From contig DYJM01000006.1 of assembly GCA_020723125.1 (NCBI GenBank), positions 1 to 48,200 on the forward strand: a stretch of 48,200 nucleotides of DNA, given 5' to 3'. The notes beneath the pieces were generated by a model, which did not search any database, was not told where the DNA came from, and saw only the letters and a list, made by a program, of their open reading frames with translations. Positions 25,141-35,236 of this stretch are shown here, one piece after another. The position numbers and the translations under genes were made by a program. Each line of letters opens with the position of its first letter. The stretch's first letter is position 1. This DNA is from Acidithiobacillus ferrivorans (GTDB taxonomy: Bacteria; Pseudomonadota; Gammaproteobacteria; Acidithiobacillales; Acidithiobacillaceae).

Positions 25141-26489
25141 TGCGCTACTCTCTCAACGAAATAGCCCGCATCACCGGTGGCCGACTTCTGCCTGGCAGTC
25201 AGGGAAAGGACGAAATACACGGCATTGCCACGGACAGTCGCCAACCCATGATTGGCAAACTGTTTGTTGCACTTGCCGGAGCGCATTTTGATGGGAACGA
25301 TTTTGTTTCAGAAGCTTTAGCCCAGGGCGCGGCCGCCGTGCTCAGCAACCGTCAGGTGGATGCGCCCGGAGTAGTGGTCAAGGACACTTTGCAAAGCTTG
25401 CAAAGCCTGGCACAGCATTGGCGGCAGCGTTTCAACATACCGGTGCTGGCGGTTACCGGCTCCTGTGGCAAAACCACGGTCAAGGAGGTCCTGACAGCCA
25501 TCCTCGCCGAAAGCGGCCCCGTACTGGCCACTCAGGGCAATCAGAACAACCATATTGGCGTGCCCCTGACCCTGGCGCGACTGGGGGCGGAACATCGTTA
25601 TGCGGTACTGGAAATGGGCATGAACCATTCCGGCGAACTCGCCCTGCTCAGCGCACTGGCCAAACCAACGTTGGCCCTCATCAACAATGCCGGCCCCGCC
25701 CATCTGGCCGGGCTCGGAACTGTGGCGGCCGTCGCTGCTGCCAAGGGAGAAATCCTTTCTGGACTGGACAATCGTGGCATCAGCATTCTGAATGGTGACG
25801 ATCCCTTTGCCGACTTCTGGGCAGAAAAAGCTCCGGGCGAAGTGTGGCGTTTCAGTCTGAACAATCTCCCGGTACGCGTCCGTGGCCATTGGCAGAATCG
25901 TTCAGGGAGCAGCGGCCAACTGGATCTGCGCGCTCCCCAGGGTGAATTCACCCTCGAAGTACCACTGCCCGGAAAACATAATGGTGCCAATGTATTGGCT
26001 GCGGTCACCGCCGCACTGGCGCTGGATATCGGCATCCCGCAGATCCAGCGTGCTGTGGCCGGGTTGGAAGCCATTCCCGGGCGCTTGCAATGGCGCAACG
26101 GCAGGGGTGGCTGCCGGATTCTGGATGACACCTACAACGCCAATCCCGCTTCATTGGAAGCCGCATTGCGTGTTCTTGCCGCCCAATCCGGCCAGCGTAT
26201 TCTCGTGCTCGGAGATATGGGTGAACTGGGTCCCGATACGGTAGTTTATCACCGGCAGGCAGGAATCCTGGCCCAACAACTGGGTATTGATGCGGTATAT
26301 GGATTGGGCCAACTGGCTGCCGAAACCGCCGAAGCGTTTGCAGCCGGTGCAGAGCATTTTATGGAACTGCCCCCCCTGATTGCTGCGCTGCAGCCCCATC
26401 TCAATCCGGAAACAGTGGTGCTGGTAAAAGGTTCCAGAGCCGCACACATGGAACGTGTCGTTCAGGCACTCGTGGCAGGAGACGCCTGA
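25137..26489 (+). CDS. murF: UDP-MurNAc-tripeptide:D-Ala-D-Ala ligase
   Basis: Adds the D-Ala-D-Ala dipeptide supplied by Ddl to the UDP-MurNAc tripeptide. 450 residues with the Mur ligase layout: N-terminal UDP-binding part ([18 protein letters not shown]), P-loop [12 protein letters not shown] near 112, [15 protein letters not shown], a feature specific to MurF, and the C-terminal domain with [19 protein letters not shown] at 25137 overlaps the murE stop; the next codon is also ATG. It shares one base with mraY. Confidence 0.96.
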   Translation: MMRYSLNEIARITGGRLLPGSQGKDEIHGIATDSRQPMIGKLFVALAGAHFDGNDFVSEALAQGAAAVLSNRQVDAPGVVVKDTLQSLQSLAQHWRQRFNIPVLAVTGSCGKTTVKEVLTAILAESGPVLATQGNQNNHIGVPLTLARLGAEHRYAVLEMGMNHSGELALLSALAKPTLALINNAGPAHLAGLGTVAAVAAAKGEILSGLDNRGISILNGDDPFADFWAEKAPGEVWRFSLNNLPVRVRGHWQNRSGSSGQLDLRAPQGEFTLEVPLPGKHNGANVLAAVTAALALDIGIPQIQRAVAGLEAIPGRLQWRNGRGGCRILDDTYNANPASLEAALRVLAAQSGQRILVLGDMGELGPDTVVYHRQAGILAQQLGIDAVYGLGQLAAETAEAFAAGAEHFMELPPLIAALQPHLNPETVVLVKGSRAAHMERVVQALVAGDA

Positions 26490-27571
26490 TGCTTTACGCA
26501 CTATTCATGCAACTCGGCCATATATACCACGGTTTTTACGTGTTCCAGTATCTGACCCTGCGCGGCGTACTGGCGATACTGACCGCGCTGGTCCTCTCCC
26601 TGGTCATTGGTCCCTTTTTCATTGCCCGTCTGCGCTATTACAAAATCGGGCAGATGGTACGCAATGACGGGCCGGAAACCCACTTCAGCAAACAGGGCAC
26701 GCCGACCATGGGCGGAGCCCTGATTCTGCTGGTCGTCATCATTACCACCCTGCTCTGGTCAGATTTGCGCAATCCTTTGGTCTGGGTGGCAGTCATCACC
26801 ACCTTTGCCTTTGGCGGCATTGGATTTATTGACGACTGGCGCAAGCTGCGGCGTAAAAACACCAAGGGTTTATCCGCCCGCGCCAAATATGGTTTGCAGT
26901 CCTTGTTTGCCCTGGCAGCAGCCGGAGTGTTGTATGGACTGACCAACAAGCCCGTGGAAACCAGCCTGATCATTCCTTTTGTACCTCATGTCCTGATTCC
27001 CTTGGGATTCGGCTTCATCATTTTCAGCTACTTCGTCATTGTCGGCACCTCCAACGCCGTCAATTTGACCGATGGCCTGGACGGGCTGGCTATCGTCCCA
27101 ACTGTCATGGTGGCTGCTGCCCTGGGAATATTTGCCTATGTTTCGGGGAATTCCGTATTCGCCCATTACCTGGACCTGCCCTGGGTGCCGGGTTCCGGAC
27201 AAATGCTGATTTTCTGCGGATCACTGGTCGGTGCTGGGCTCGGCTTTCTCTGGTTCAACACCTATCCTGCCGAAGTATTCATGGGCGATACCGGCGCGCT
27301 GGCGCTCGGTGCCGCCCTGGGCATTGTCGCCATCATCGCCCGACAGGAATTGGTATTGGTCATCATGGGTGGGGTTTTTGTCATGGAAACCCTGTCGGTG
27401 ATGATTCAGGTGGCTTCCTTCAAGCTGACGGGCAAACGGGTGTTTCGCATGGCGCCCATTCATCATCATTTCGAGAAAAAAGGCTGGCCAGAGCCACGGG
27501 TAGCCGTGCGTTTCTGGATTATTACCGTGATTCTCGTGCTCATCGGCCTTTCCAGTCTGAAGATCCGCTGA
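26489..27571 (+). CDS. mraY: Phospho-MurNAc-pentapeptide translocase
   Basis: Integral membrane enzyme that makes lipid I from UDP-MurNAc-pentapeptide and undecaprenyl phosphate. 360 residues, about ten membrane helices. Signature sites: [16 protein letters not shown] (the DD pair), [11 protein letters not shown] (Mg-binding Asp), GDTGALALG and [11 protein letters not shown] near the C-terminus. ATG overlaps the murF stop as TGATG. Two bases separate its stop from murD. Confidence 0.97.
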   Translation: MLYALFMQLGHIYHGFYVFQYLTLRGVLAILTALVLSLVIGPFFIARLRYYKIGQMVRNDGPETHFSKQGTPTMGGALILLVVIITTLLWSDLRNPLVWVAVITTFAFGGIGFIDDWRKLRRKNTKGLSARAKYGLQSLFALAAAGVLYGLTNKPVETSLIIPFVPHVLIPLGFGFIIFSYFVIVGTSNAVNLTDGLDGLAIVPTVMVAAALGIFAYVSGNSVFAHYLDLPWVPGSGQMLIFCGSLVGAGLGFLWFNTYPAEVFMGDTGALALGAALGIVAIIARQELVLVIMGGVFVMETLSVMIQVASFKLTGKRVFRMAPIHHHFEKKGWPEPRVAVRFWIITVILVLIGLSSLKIR

Positions 27572-27572
27572 C

Positions 27573-28922
27573 ATGAAACTCGACGGCAAAAAGGTATTCA
27601 TCCTCGGCTTCGGCAAAACCGGACAATCGCTCCTGAACACCGCCCTGCGCCTGGGTGGACATTGCCAGGTGGCGGATACCCGCCACTTGGAAAATGCTGA
27701 TACCCTCCGTACACAATATCCCCAAGCCACTTTTCATTTCGGAGCGCTTCCTGAAAATCTGCTGCTCGACAGCGATCTGATTCTGCTCAGCCCCGGTCTT
27801 GCTCCTACCCTGCCGGCCTTGCAAAAGGCCAGAAAGGCGGGAATCACCGTCATGGGTGATATTGAATTATTTTCGCGGCTGGCCACGGCACCCATCATTG
27901 CCATCACCGGCAGTAACGGCAAAAGCACCGTTACCACGCTAGTCAGCGAAATTGCCCAAAAAGCCGGGATAATGGTTGCGACCGGTGGCAACCTGGGGAC
28001 CCCGGCCCTGGAATTATTACCAGAATCTGGCCCTGAACCGGCTTGGTATATCCTCGAACTCTCCAGCTTTCAACTGGATGCCTGCACGACTTTTCGACCC
28101 CGGGTCGCGGCCATTCTCAACCTCAGTCCCGACCATCTGGACTGGCATGGTGACTACGCGCAGTATGGGGCTGCCAAGGCCCGGATTTTTCAGAACATGA
28201 ATGCCGGTGATGTCCTGGTTTTGAACGGTGAAGATGCCTTTACGTCGAGCTTGCCCGGACAAGTCCCGGATTCCGTGACCATCCGTTACTTTGCCGTTCA
28301 TGATGAGCGCAGTGACGCCTACGTATTGGATGACCAGCTCACCCTGCGCAGCAGCGGAGCCCTGCTTGCCATTGCTGATCTGCGTATGCCGGGTGGACAT
28401 AATATCGAAAATGCCCTGGCAGCAGCGCTCCTGGCCGAAGCTGCACAATTTCCCATCATGGCCATTCAGGAAACACTGCGGCAGTTTTCCGGTCTCCCCC
28501 ACCGACTGGCCTGGGTTGCCGAGTATCAGGGAGTCAACTATTACAATGATTCCAAGGGAACCAATCTGGGTGCCACGCTCAAGGCCATGAGCGGCTTATC
28601 CGGACCGCTGGTGATGATTCTCGGTGGCGATGCCAAGGGGGCGGATCTCAGTCCGTTGCAGCAAGCCTGCCGTGATCAGCGCGCCGCTATCGTGCTCGGC
28701 AAGGATGCAAAAAAAATCGCACAACTGCTGGAAAATATCATTCCGGTAGATTATGCCGACAGCATGCAGGATGCGGTTCTCAAAGCCGCATCCAGAGCCA
28801 TGCCCGGAGATCAGGTTCTGCTTTCACCGGCCTGCGCCAGTACCGATATGTTCCGGGATTATCAGGATCGGGGGCAGCAATTCAGCGCTGCTGTCCAGGA
28901 CCTGGCGGGAGGGCAATCATGA
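27573..28922 (+). CDS. murD: UDP-MurNAc-L-alanine:D-glutamate ligase
   Basis: Adds D-glutamate to UDP-MurNAc-L-Ala. 449 residues: Rossmann-like N-terminal domain (KKVFILGFGKTGQSLL), ATP-binding ITGSNGKSTVTTLV near 110, LELSSFQLD and LNLSPDHLDWHGD in the central domain, and the C-terminal domain beginning PHRLAWV with NDSKGTN and the late LSPACASTDMFRDYQDRG, all typical MurD motifs. Overlaps ftsW by 4 nt (ATGA). Confidence 0.96.
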   Translation: MKLDGKKVFILGFGKTGQSLLNTALRLGGHCQVADTRHLENADTLRTQYPQATFHFGALPENLLLDSDLILLSPGLAPTLPALQKARKAGITVMGDIELFSRLATAPIIAITGSNGKSTVTTLVSEIAQKAGIMVATGGNLGTPALELLPESGPEPAWYILELSSFQLDACTTFRPRVAAILNLSPDHLDWHGDYAQYGAAKARIFQNMNAGDVLVLNGEDAFTSSLPGQVPDSVTIRYFAVHDERSDAYVLDDQLTLRSSGALLAIADLRMPGGHNIENALAAALLAEAAQFPIMAIQETLRQFSGLPHRLAWVAEYQGVNYYNDSKGTNLGATLKAMSGLSGPLVMILGGDAKGADLSPLQQACRDQRAAIVLGKDAKKIAQLLENIIPVDYADSMQDAVLKAASRAMPGDQVLLSPACASTDMFRDYQDRGQQFSAAVQDLAGGQS

Positions 28923-30094
28923 AACGTCCGAGCTGGTGGCTGGCCGAAAACGGCCCGGCAGATACGGTCTTGTGGTGGATCATTCTAATACTGCTGGGTT
29001 TTGGCCTGATCATGGTGTACTCGGCCAGCGCGCCCATTGCCCAGCATGAGACTGGTAATCCGTTCTTTTTTGCCGAACGTCAGGGCCTTTATGTCATTCT
29101 GGCCACTGCAGTACTCTATTATTTCAGCCGCATTGATCTCGACTTCTGGGAACGCATGACCTTTCCCCTCATGATCATTTCCCTGATCGCCCTGATGATG
29201 GTGTTTTTGCCGGTCATCGGCGTTGCCGTCAACGGCTCGCATCGTTGGATCAATTTCATCATTGTCCGCCTGCAGCCTTCAGAACTGCTGAAATTTGCCC
29301 TGCTCTTATTCCTCGCGCGCTATGTGGTGCGCAAAGGCGAACTCCTCGGCAAATTCAAGGAAGGACTCTGGCCGATTTTTGTGGTGCTGGGGTTGCTGGG
29401 GTTGCTGCTGTTGCTACAACCCGATTTTGGCTCATTTGCGATGGTGGTACTGCTCACTGGCGTCATGTTGTTCCTGGGCGGATTACCCATTGCTTACGTT
29501 CTACTGGCAGGCATTGTTGCCGGTGGCGCGTTGGGAATCCTTGCCGTATCAGCCCCCTACCGGCTTGCCCGCATCACCTCTTTCCAGAATCCCTGGGCAG
29601 ATCCCTACGGAGCGGGTTTTCAGTTGGTACAGTCCCTGATTGCCTTTGGCCGGGGTGGTATTTTCGGGGTCGGCCTCGGCGATGGCATCATGAAATACTT
29701 TTATCTGCCAGAATCCTATACGGATTTCATTCTGGCAGTGATCGGCGAAGAACTGGGCATGATCGGGGTATGGGCACTGGCCATTTTCTACAGTGTGGCC
29801 TGCTGGCGTATTTATCGGATCGGACGCCGCGCTGCTGCCGCCGGAGATGCTTTTTTTGCCCTGTTCTGCTATGGCACGCTGACCTGGTTCGGCGGTGAGG
29901 CGGTCATGTCCATGGGCGTCAACCTTGGCGCTCTTCCCACCAAGGGTTTTGCCCTGCCACTGATCAGTTACGGCGGTAGTGCGCTGGTGTTTCTCTGCGC
30001 CGCACTGGGTGTGGTGTTGGCCGTCAGCCGGCGTTATCCGGCGCTTTCCGTCCAACAAACAGAGCAGATGCAGAAGGAGGCACAGCATGGCTGA
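28919..30094 (+). CDS. ftsW: SEDS glycosyltransferase FtsW
   Basis: Septal peptidoglycan polymerase of the SEDS family, partner of FtsI. 391 residues, about ten membrane segments. Motifs: VYSASAP in the first helix, NGSHRWINFIIVRLQPSELLK, the loop DSILAVIGEELG-like segment reading DFILAVIGEELG (catalytic Asp of the family), and LPLISYGGSALVF near the C-terminus. Overlaps murD by 4 nt and murG by 8 nt. Distinguished from RodA by its place in the cluster. Confidence 0.96.
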   Translation: MKRPSWWLAENGPADTVLWWIILILLGFGLIMVYSASAPIAQHETGNPFFFAERQGLYVILATAVLYYFSRIDLDFWERMTFPLMIISLIALMMVFLPVIGVAVNGSHRWINFIIVRLQPSELLKFALLLFLARYVVRKGELLGKFKEGLWPIFVVLGLLGLLLLLQPDFGSFAMVVLLTGVMLFLGGLPIAYVLLAGIVAGGALGILAVSAPYRLARITSFQNPWADPYGAGFQLVQSLIAFGRGGIFGVGLGDGIMKYFYLPESYTDFILAVIGEELGMIGVWALAIFYSVACWRIYRIGRRAAAAGDAFFALFCYGTLTWFGGEAVMSMGVNLGALPTKGFALPLISYGGSALVFLCAALGVVLAVSRRYPALSVQQTEQMQKEAQHG

Positions 30095-31169
30095 ACGCGT
30101 CCTCATTGCTGCAGGTGGTACTGGCGGGCATGTATTTCCGGCTCTCGCGGTCGCCGACATCTTACGCGATCAGGGGGTGGAAGTGGCCTTTGCCGGAACC
30201 GATGCCGGGATGGAAGCGCGTCTGGTCCCCGAACGCGGCTATCCCCTGCATACCATCGACATGCAAGGTGTTCGCGGAAAAGGCGTGGGACGCTGGTTGC
30301 GCATGCCCTGGCGGGTCAGCAAGGCCGTTGTTCAGGCCCGGAAAATCATTCAACAAACCCGCAGCCAGGCGGTGCTGGGTATGGGCGGCTATGTGACGGC
30401 CCCCGTAGGCCTGGCCGCCTGGAGCATGGGTTGTCCACTGTGCCTGCACGAGCAGAATGCCATCGCCGGGCTGAGCAATCGCCTGCTGGCTCCCCTGGCC
30501 AAACATGTTTTTCTGGGATTTCCCGGGGCGCGCTTGCCCGGGGGTGAATGGGTCGGTAACCCGGTACGCCGCAGTATCCGCGAACTCCCCATGCCGCAGG
30601 AGCGCTTCGCCAGTCATCAGGGGCCTGCCCGTTTATTGATTATGGGCGGCAGCCAGGGAGCCAAGGCGCTGAATAGCGTCAGTGTCGCCGCCATAGCGGC
30701 CATGCCCACGGAACAACGCCCACAAATCTGGCACCAGACCGGCAAGGATCATTGCGAAAGCACCCGAGCGGAATATGCGGCAGCAGGCATCGACGCCCGC
30801 GTCGAGCCTTTCATCCAGGACATCAGTGTCGCGTTGGGCTGGGCGGATCTGGCACTATGCCGCGCTGGCGCTGCAACCGTCGCCGAACTGGCAGCGGCAG
30901 GGCTGGGAGCCATTCTCGTACCTTTTCCCTTTGCCGTGGATGATCACCAGGCAGCCAACGCGCAGTTTCTGGAAAGCGCTGGGGCCGCCCGAATGCTTCG
31001 CCAGGAAAACCTCCATGCTCAGGAATTGCGGGATATTCTCAGCCCCCTGCTCAACGATCCAGCTTTACGCCTGCGCTGGGCAGAAGCGGCCAGACAACAA
31101 AGCCGGGGTGACGCGGCAGCCGCCGTCGCCCAAATTTGTATGCACCCGGAAGGAGTAAAGCATGCGTAA
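30087..31169 (+). CDS. murG: Lipid II synthase (GlcNAc transferase) MurG
   Basis: Peripheral inner-membrane GT28 enzyme transferring GlcNAc to lipid I. 360 residues from ATG at 30087, with AGAAGGAGG 6-8 nt upstream; the frame is open further 5' inside ftsW. Signature loops: AAGGTGGHVFPALAVAD (GGTGGHxxPA), GMGGYVTAPVGLAA, GGSQGAKALN, and CRAGAATVAELAAAG, followed by PFAVDDHQAANA. Overlaps ftsW by 8 nt and murC by 8 nt. Confidence 0.97.
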   Translation: MAERVLIAAGGTGGHVFPALAVADILRDQGVEVAFAGTDAGMEARLVPERGYPLHTIDMQGVRGKGVGRWLRMPWRVSKAVVQARKIIQQTRSQAVLGMGGYVTAPVGLAAWSMGCPLCLHEQNAIAGLSNRLLAPLAKHVFLGFPGARLPGGEWVGNPVRRSIRELPMPQERFASHQGPARLLIMGGSQGAKALNSVSVAAIAAMPTEQRPQIWHQTGKDHCESTRAEYAAAGIDARVEPFIQDISVALGWADLALCRAGAATVAELAAAGLGAILVPFPFAVDDHQAANAQFLESAGAARMLRQENLHAQELRDILSPLLNDPALRLRWAEAARQQSRGDAAAAVAQICMHPEGVKHA

Positions 31170-32556
31170 CTGGGTCAGACAGATTCATATGGTCGGAATA
31201 GGTGGCAGCGGCATGCGCGGTATTGCCGAGGTTCTGCTCAATCTGGGCTATGCTGTTTCCGGTTCTGATTTGCAGCCGGGCAGTTCGACTCTGCGCCTTA
31301 CGGATCTGGGTGCACGGATTTTTTCCGGTCACGAAGCCGCCAATGTGCGCGGCGCTGATGTCGTCGTGATTTCTTCGGCCATTCCCGACAGCAATCCAGA
31401 AGTCCAGGCAGCACGGGAATTACGCATTCCCGTGATTCGGCGCGCCGAAATGCTGGCTGAGTTGATGCGCTTCAAACAGGGCATCGCCATTGCCGGAACC
31501 CACGGCAAAACGACCACAACCAGCCTGGTCGCCAGTATGCTCGGCGCAGCCGGTCTGGATCCCACATTTGTGATTGGCGGTCGCTTGAAAAGTGCCGGCA
31601 CCCACGCCGCCCTGGGTAGCGGTGAATACCTGGTAGCGGAAGCCGATGAATCGGACGCCTCCTTTTTGTATCTTGCTCCGGTCATGGCCGTCGTCACCAA
31701 TATTGATGCCGACCACATGGAAACCTACGGCGGCAACCTCGACAATTTGCGCAATGCCTTTTTGCAGTTTCTGCAGCGCTTGCCTTTCTACGGTCTTGCC
31801 GTGCTCTGTACGGACGAGCCCATGGTCGCCGGCCTGATTCCGGAATTACGCACGCCGGTGCTGCGTTATGGATTCGGTGCAGATACGGACCTGCAGGCCC
31901 GTAATGTGACCGTCCAGGGAATGGGCAGTCACTTTGAAGTCTGGCGGCGCGTGGATAATGACTATGTACACTGGCTGGATGTAGATCTGGGGATTCCCGG
32001 ACAGCACAACGTCCTCAACGCCCTTGCCGCCATCGGTATTGCCAGCAAGGTCGGGGTGAGTGAGCAGACCATTCGCAGTGCCCTGGCCGATTTTCGCGGG
32101 GTAGGTAGACGCTTCGAACAGGTCGGCGAGTTTGCCGGCATCACCATTGTTGATGATTATGGTCACCACCCCCGCGAACTGAGCGCCACCATCAGTGCCG
32201 CCCGGGCCGTATGGCCTGATCGCCCTCTGGTCGTTGCCTTTCAACCCCATCGCTATAGCCGAACCCAGGCCTTGTTTGGCGATTTCGTCCACAGTCTGGC
32301 CTCGGCGGATCTGGTCATACTCACCGATATTTACAGTGCGGGCGAAAAAACCTTACCCGGAGTCAGCAGTCAGGCACTCAGCGCAGCCATGCTTGCCCAG
32401 GGAATAAGCGTTCATTATTTGCCGGAGCTGCTCAATGCCCCGGCGCAGATTCGCGCACTCCTGCCTGCGAACGCGGTGCTACTCACCATGGGCGCTGGCA
32501 GCATTGCCCGTCTGGCTGGTCAATGGGCTGAAGTATTTGCGGAGGTCACCCCATGA
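31162..32556 (+). CDS. murC: UDP-N-acetylmuramate:L-alanine ligase
   Basis: First Mur ligase, joining L-Ala to UDP-MurNAc. 464 residues: N-terminal HMVGIGGSGMRGIAEVL (UDP-binding), P-loop IAGTHGKTTTTSLV near 112, EADESDASF, NIDADHMETYGG, and C-terminal VDDYGHHPRELSATI, the MurC hallmark. ATG at 31162 follows GGAGTAAAGC. Overlaps murG by 8 nt and murB by 4 nt. Confidence 0.97.
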   Translation: MRNWVRQIHMVGIGGSGMRGIAEVLLNLGYAVSGSDLQPGSSTLRLTDLGARIFSGHEAANVRGADVVVISSAIPDSNPEVQAARELRIPVIRRAEMLAELMRFKQGIAIAGTHGKTTTTSLVASMLGAAGLDPTFVIGGRLKSAGTHAALGSGEYLVAEADESDASFLYLAPVMAVVTNIDADHMETYGGNLDNLRNAFLQFLQRLPFYGLAVLCTDEPMVAGLIPELRTPVLRYGFGADTDLQARNVTVQGMGSHFEVWRRVDNDYVHWLDVDLGIPGQHNVLNALAAIGIASKVGVSEQTIRSALADFRGVGRRFEQVGEFAGITIVDDYGHHPRELSATISAARAVWPDRPLVVAFQPHRYSRTQALFGDFVHSLASADLVILTDIYSAGEKTLPGVSSQALSAAMLAQGISVHYLPELLNAPAQIRALLPANAVLLTMGAGSIARLAGQWAEVFAEVTP

Positions 32557-33440
32557 TGCCGGTCATTGGTGGCCGCCTGCGCCTGGGAGAACCCATGCAG
32601 CGCCATACCAGTTGGCGGGTTGGCGGACCGGCTGATCGCTTCTATCTCCCCGGCACCCTGGAAGATCTGCAAGGATTTTTAAGACATTTTGCGGTTCCGC
32701 CGCTCACCTGGATAGGGCTGGGCAGTAATGTGCTGGTGCGCGATGCCGGACTGCGCGGGACCACCATCTGCCTCGCCAACACCCTGGATCAGATCGTTCT
32801 GGCAGAAAATGATCTGCTGCGGGTCGGCGCCGGTGCGGGTGCGGTAAAAATTGCCCATTTTGCAGCCAAGGCAGGACTTGCCGGCGCAGAGTTTCTGGCA
32901 GGCATTCCCGGCACCTTGGGGGGCTGCCTGAGCATGAATGCCGGCGCTCATGGAGGCGATACCTGGAGTCTGGTGGAATGGGTGGAAGTCATGCATCCCC
33001 ATGGCGAAATCCAGCGACTTACGCCCCAAGATTTCCAGATTGGCTATCGGGAAGTGTACGGCCATGGTGACGCCTGCTTTGTGGCGGCCGGACTCCGCCT
33101 GATCCCCGAGGACAGTACGGCAGTCATGCAACGCCTGCGCGCCTGGCAGGAAAAACGCGCTGCCACTCAGCCTCTCGAATGGCCCAGTTGTGGTTCGGTG
33201 TTCCGTAACCCGACGGGTGACCACGCGGCCCGCCTGATTGAAGCGGCCGGGTTAAAGGGTAAAGCCCGTGGGCAGGCCGAAGTCAGCAGCCAACATGCCA
33301 ATTTCATCATCAACCGGGGCGATGCCCGGGCGGCTGACATTGAGTCCCTGGTGGAGGAAGTACAATCAGCGGTCCAGCAACAGTTCGGTATCCGGCTGCA
33401 AGCCGAAATGCGCATTCTGGGGGAGGCGAAACATGGCTGA
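32553..33440 (+). CDS. murB: UDP-N-acetylenolpyruvoylglucosamine reductase
   Basis: FAD enzyme that reduces enolpyruvyl-UDP-GlcNAc to UDP-MurNAc with NADPH. 295 residues. Motifs: HTSWRVGGPADRFYLP, GLGSNVLVRDAGLRG (FAD), GIPGTLGGCLSMNAGAHGGD, EWPSCGSVFRNP with the proton-donor Ser region, and QHANFIINRGDA. The length suits the shorter class IIa MurB. Overlaps murC by 4 nt and ddl by 8 nt. Confidence 0.96.
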   Translation: MMPVIGGRLRLGEPMQRHTSWRVGGPADRFYLPGTLEDLQGFLRHFAVPPLTWIGLGSNVLVRDAGLRGTTICLANTLDQIVLAENDLLRVGAGAGAVKIAHFAAKAGLAGAEFLAGIPGTLGGCLSMNAGAHGGDTWSLVEWVEVMHPHGEIQRLTPQDFQIGYREVYGHGDACFVAAGLRLIPEDSTAVMQRLRAWQEKRAATQPLEWPSCGSVFRNPTGDHAARLIEAAGLKGKARGQAEVSSQHANFIINRGDARAADIESLVEEVQSAVQQQFGIRLQAEMRILGEAKHG

Positions 33441-34359
33441 ACCCATCCGCATAGCCGTCCTATACGGTGGCCCCTCGGGCGAACGCGAGGTGTCATTGCT
33501 CAGTGCCGCAGCAGTCCTCGACGCCCTGCGCAGCAGTGGCATGGAAGCAGTGGGCATGGATATTGAACCAACACGTCTGCAACAGCAGTTGCAGGATGAA
33601 CGCGTCCGTTTCGCCTTCAATGTTTGCCATGGCGCCATTGGCGAGGATGGCCTCCTCCAGGCCGTCCTCGAAACCCTTGCCATTCCCTACACCGGGAGCG
33701 GCGTCTTGAGTTCGGCACTGGCCATGGACAAGTGGCGTTCCAAGCAGATCTGGAAGGCCGCCGGCCTCCCTGTAACGGAAGGGATGCTGATGCGGCGTCA
33801 CGATCCGCGACCTGATCTCGCGGCAAACTCCACCTGGCCGATTTATATCAAACCCAATCATGGTGGTTCCAGCCTCGGCGTCAGCCGGGTGAATGGGCCG
33901 GAAGAACTGGATAAAGCCATGGCGGATGCTTTTGCTCTCGAAGATGAAATCCTCTGCGAAGCGGCGGTCATTGGTCATGAAGCCACAGTCGGAATTGTCG
34001 ATGGCAAAGCCCTTCCACCCATTGTCATTGAAACCCCACACGCCTTTTATGACTACGATGCCAAATATCTCGCAGAGGATACCCGTTACCTGCTGCCTTC
34101 GGGACTGGGGGCCGGCAAAGATGCCGAACTGCAGGCCCTGGCTCTTCGCGCATTCGCCGAACTGGGTGGCAGAGATTGGGGCCGGGTCGATTTCATGATC
34201 AGTACATCGGGAAAAATACATATTCTGGAAGTCAACAGTGTTCCCGGCATGACCAGCCACAGCCTGGTACCCATGGCCGCCAAAGCTGTGGGCATGGATT
34301 TCCCCGAATTATGCAAGACCATACTGCGTACGGCGCAGAGGAGAGTGAATCATGGTTAG
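33433..34359 (+). CDS. ddl: D-alanine--D-alanine ligase
   Basis: ATP-grasp enzyme making the D-Ala-D-Ala used by MurF. 308 residues from ATG at 33433 (GGAGGCG upstream), beginning IAVLYGGPSGEREVSLLSA with the catalytic Glu. Further: YTGSGVLSSALAMDK, KPNHGGSSLGVSRV (ATP-binding omega loop), YDYDAKYLAEDT, and the metal site GRVDFM with HILEVNSVPGMTSHS. Position before ftsQ matches DdlB of gammaproteobacteria. Overlaps murB and ftsQ by 8 nt each. Confidence 0.96.
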   Translation: MAEPIRIAVLYGGPSGEREVSLLSAAAVLDALRSSGMEAVGMDIEPTRLQQQLQDERVRFAFNVCHGAIGEDGLLQAVLETLAIPYTGSGVLSSALAMDKWRSKQIWKAAGLPVTEGMLMRRHDPRPDLAANSTWPIYIKPNHGGSSLGVSRVNGPEELDKAMADAFALEDEILCEAAVIGHEATVGIVDGKALPPIVIETPHAFYDYDAKYLAEDTRYLLPSGLGAGKDAELQALALRAFAELGGRDWGRVDFMISTSGKIHILEVNSVPGMTSHSLVPMAAKAVGMDFPELCKTILRTAQRRVNHG

Positions 34360-35206
34360 TGTCATGCGTGATTATCGCCACGGACAACAGCCCCAACGGC
34401 CAGCAGCCACCCTGAAGGAAAAACCCAAAACCGCTCCCCGGACGGCACCCGTCAAGGCCGCTGCCAAAGCCCATAAGCCCCTACCCTGGAAGCTTTATGG
34501 AAAGGTCCTTGCGGGTGGACTGAGTATCAGCATTCTCGCCTGGGGAGGATGGTCCGGATGGCAATGGCTCCAGCAACCCTCCCTGATGCCCATCAACACC
34601 CTGACCATTACCGGCAGTTCTCCCAGAATTCCTCTGGCCGAAATCAACGCGGTTCTCAAGCCCTATGCGGCGCGAGGCTTTCTGTGGGCGAACCCCGAAC
34701 AAATCCGCCATGCTCTGGATGCTCTGCCCTGGGTCGCCGATGCCGAGGTCCGGCGGGTCTGGCCCGACCGCCTGACGGTCAATATCACGCCCTATACGCC
34801 GGTCGCCCGCTGGCTGGGTGGTGCCGGGCAAATGGTCGATGCTCAGGGAAAGGTGTTCAGCGTGCCCCCGGCACAAGTACCCAATGGACTCCCCAATCTA
34901 GCCGGACCCGCCGATAGTGGCAGCCAACTCCTCGCGCAACTGGCGAAATTCAATACCATTGTTGCCCCACTGGGCCTGAAGGTCGTGTCCCTTCAGGAAG
35001 ACCAAAGGGGTGGATGGCGCTGCATTCTCAATAATCAGGTCCGCCTGCTGCTGGGCAGCGAGGACGTGATACCCGCTTTAAAACGCTGGGTGGCCGTTGC
35101 CCCCCAGGTCAAGGAATACCTGGTAGCCGGAGCCACAATGGATCTTCGCTATACCAATGGTTTTGCGGTCGCCATGCCCTCAGCGACCACCGTCAACAGT
35201 CAGTAA
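34352..35206 (+). CDS. ftsQ: Cell division protein FtsQ
   Basis: Bitopic membrane protein of the FtsQLB complex. 284 residues: a basic, Pro/Ala/Lys-rich cytoplasmic tail (1-48), one membrane helix (about 50-72, LSISILAWGGWSGWQWL), a POTRA domain (about 79-150, with INTLTITGSS and LPWVADAEVRRVWPDRLTV), then the beta domain to about residue 265. ATG at 34352 has GGAGAG about 8 nt upstream. The stop is 30 nt before ftsA. Confidence 0.95.
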   Translation: MVSVMRDYRHGQQPQRPAATLKEKPKTAPRTAPVKAAAKAHKPLPWKLYGKVLAGGLSISILAWGGWSGWQWLQQPSLMPINTLTITGSSPRIPLAEINAVLKPYAARGFLWANPEQIRHALDALPWVADAEVRRVWPDRLTVNITPYTPVARWLGGAGQMVDAQGKVFSVPPAQVPNGLPNLAGPADSGSQLLAQLAKFNTIVAPLGLKVVSLQEDQRGGWRCILNNQVRLLLGSEDVIPALKRWVAVAPQVKEYLVAGATMDLRYTNGFAVAMPSATTVNSQ

Positions 35207-35236
35207 CGGATCCCGGATCCGAAGGAGAGAAAGCAA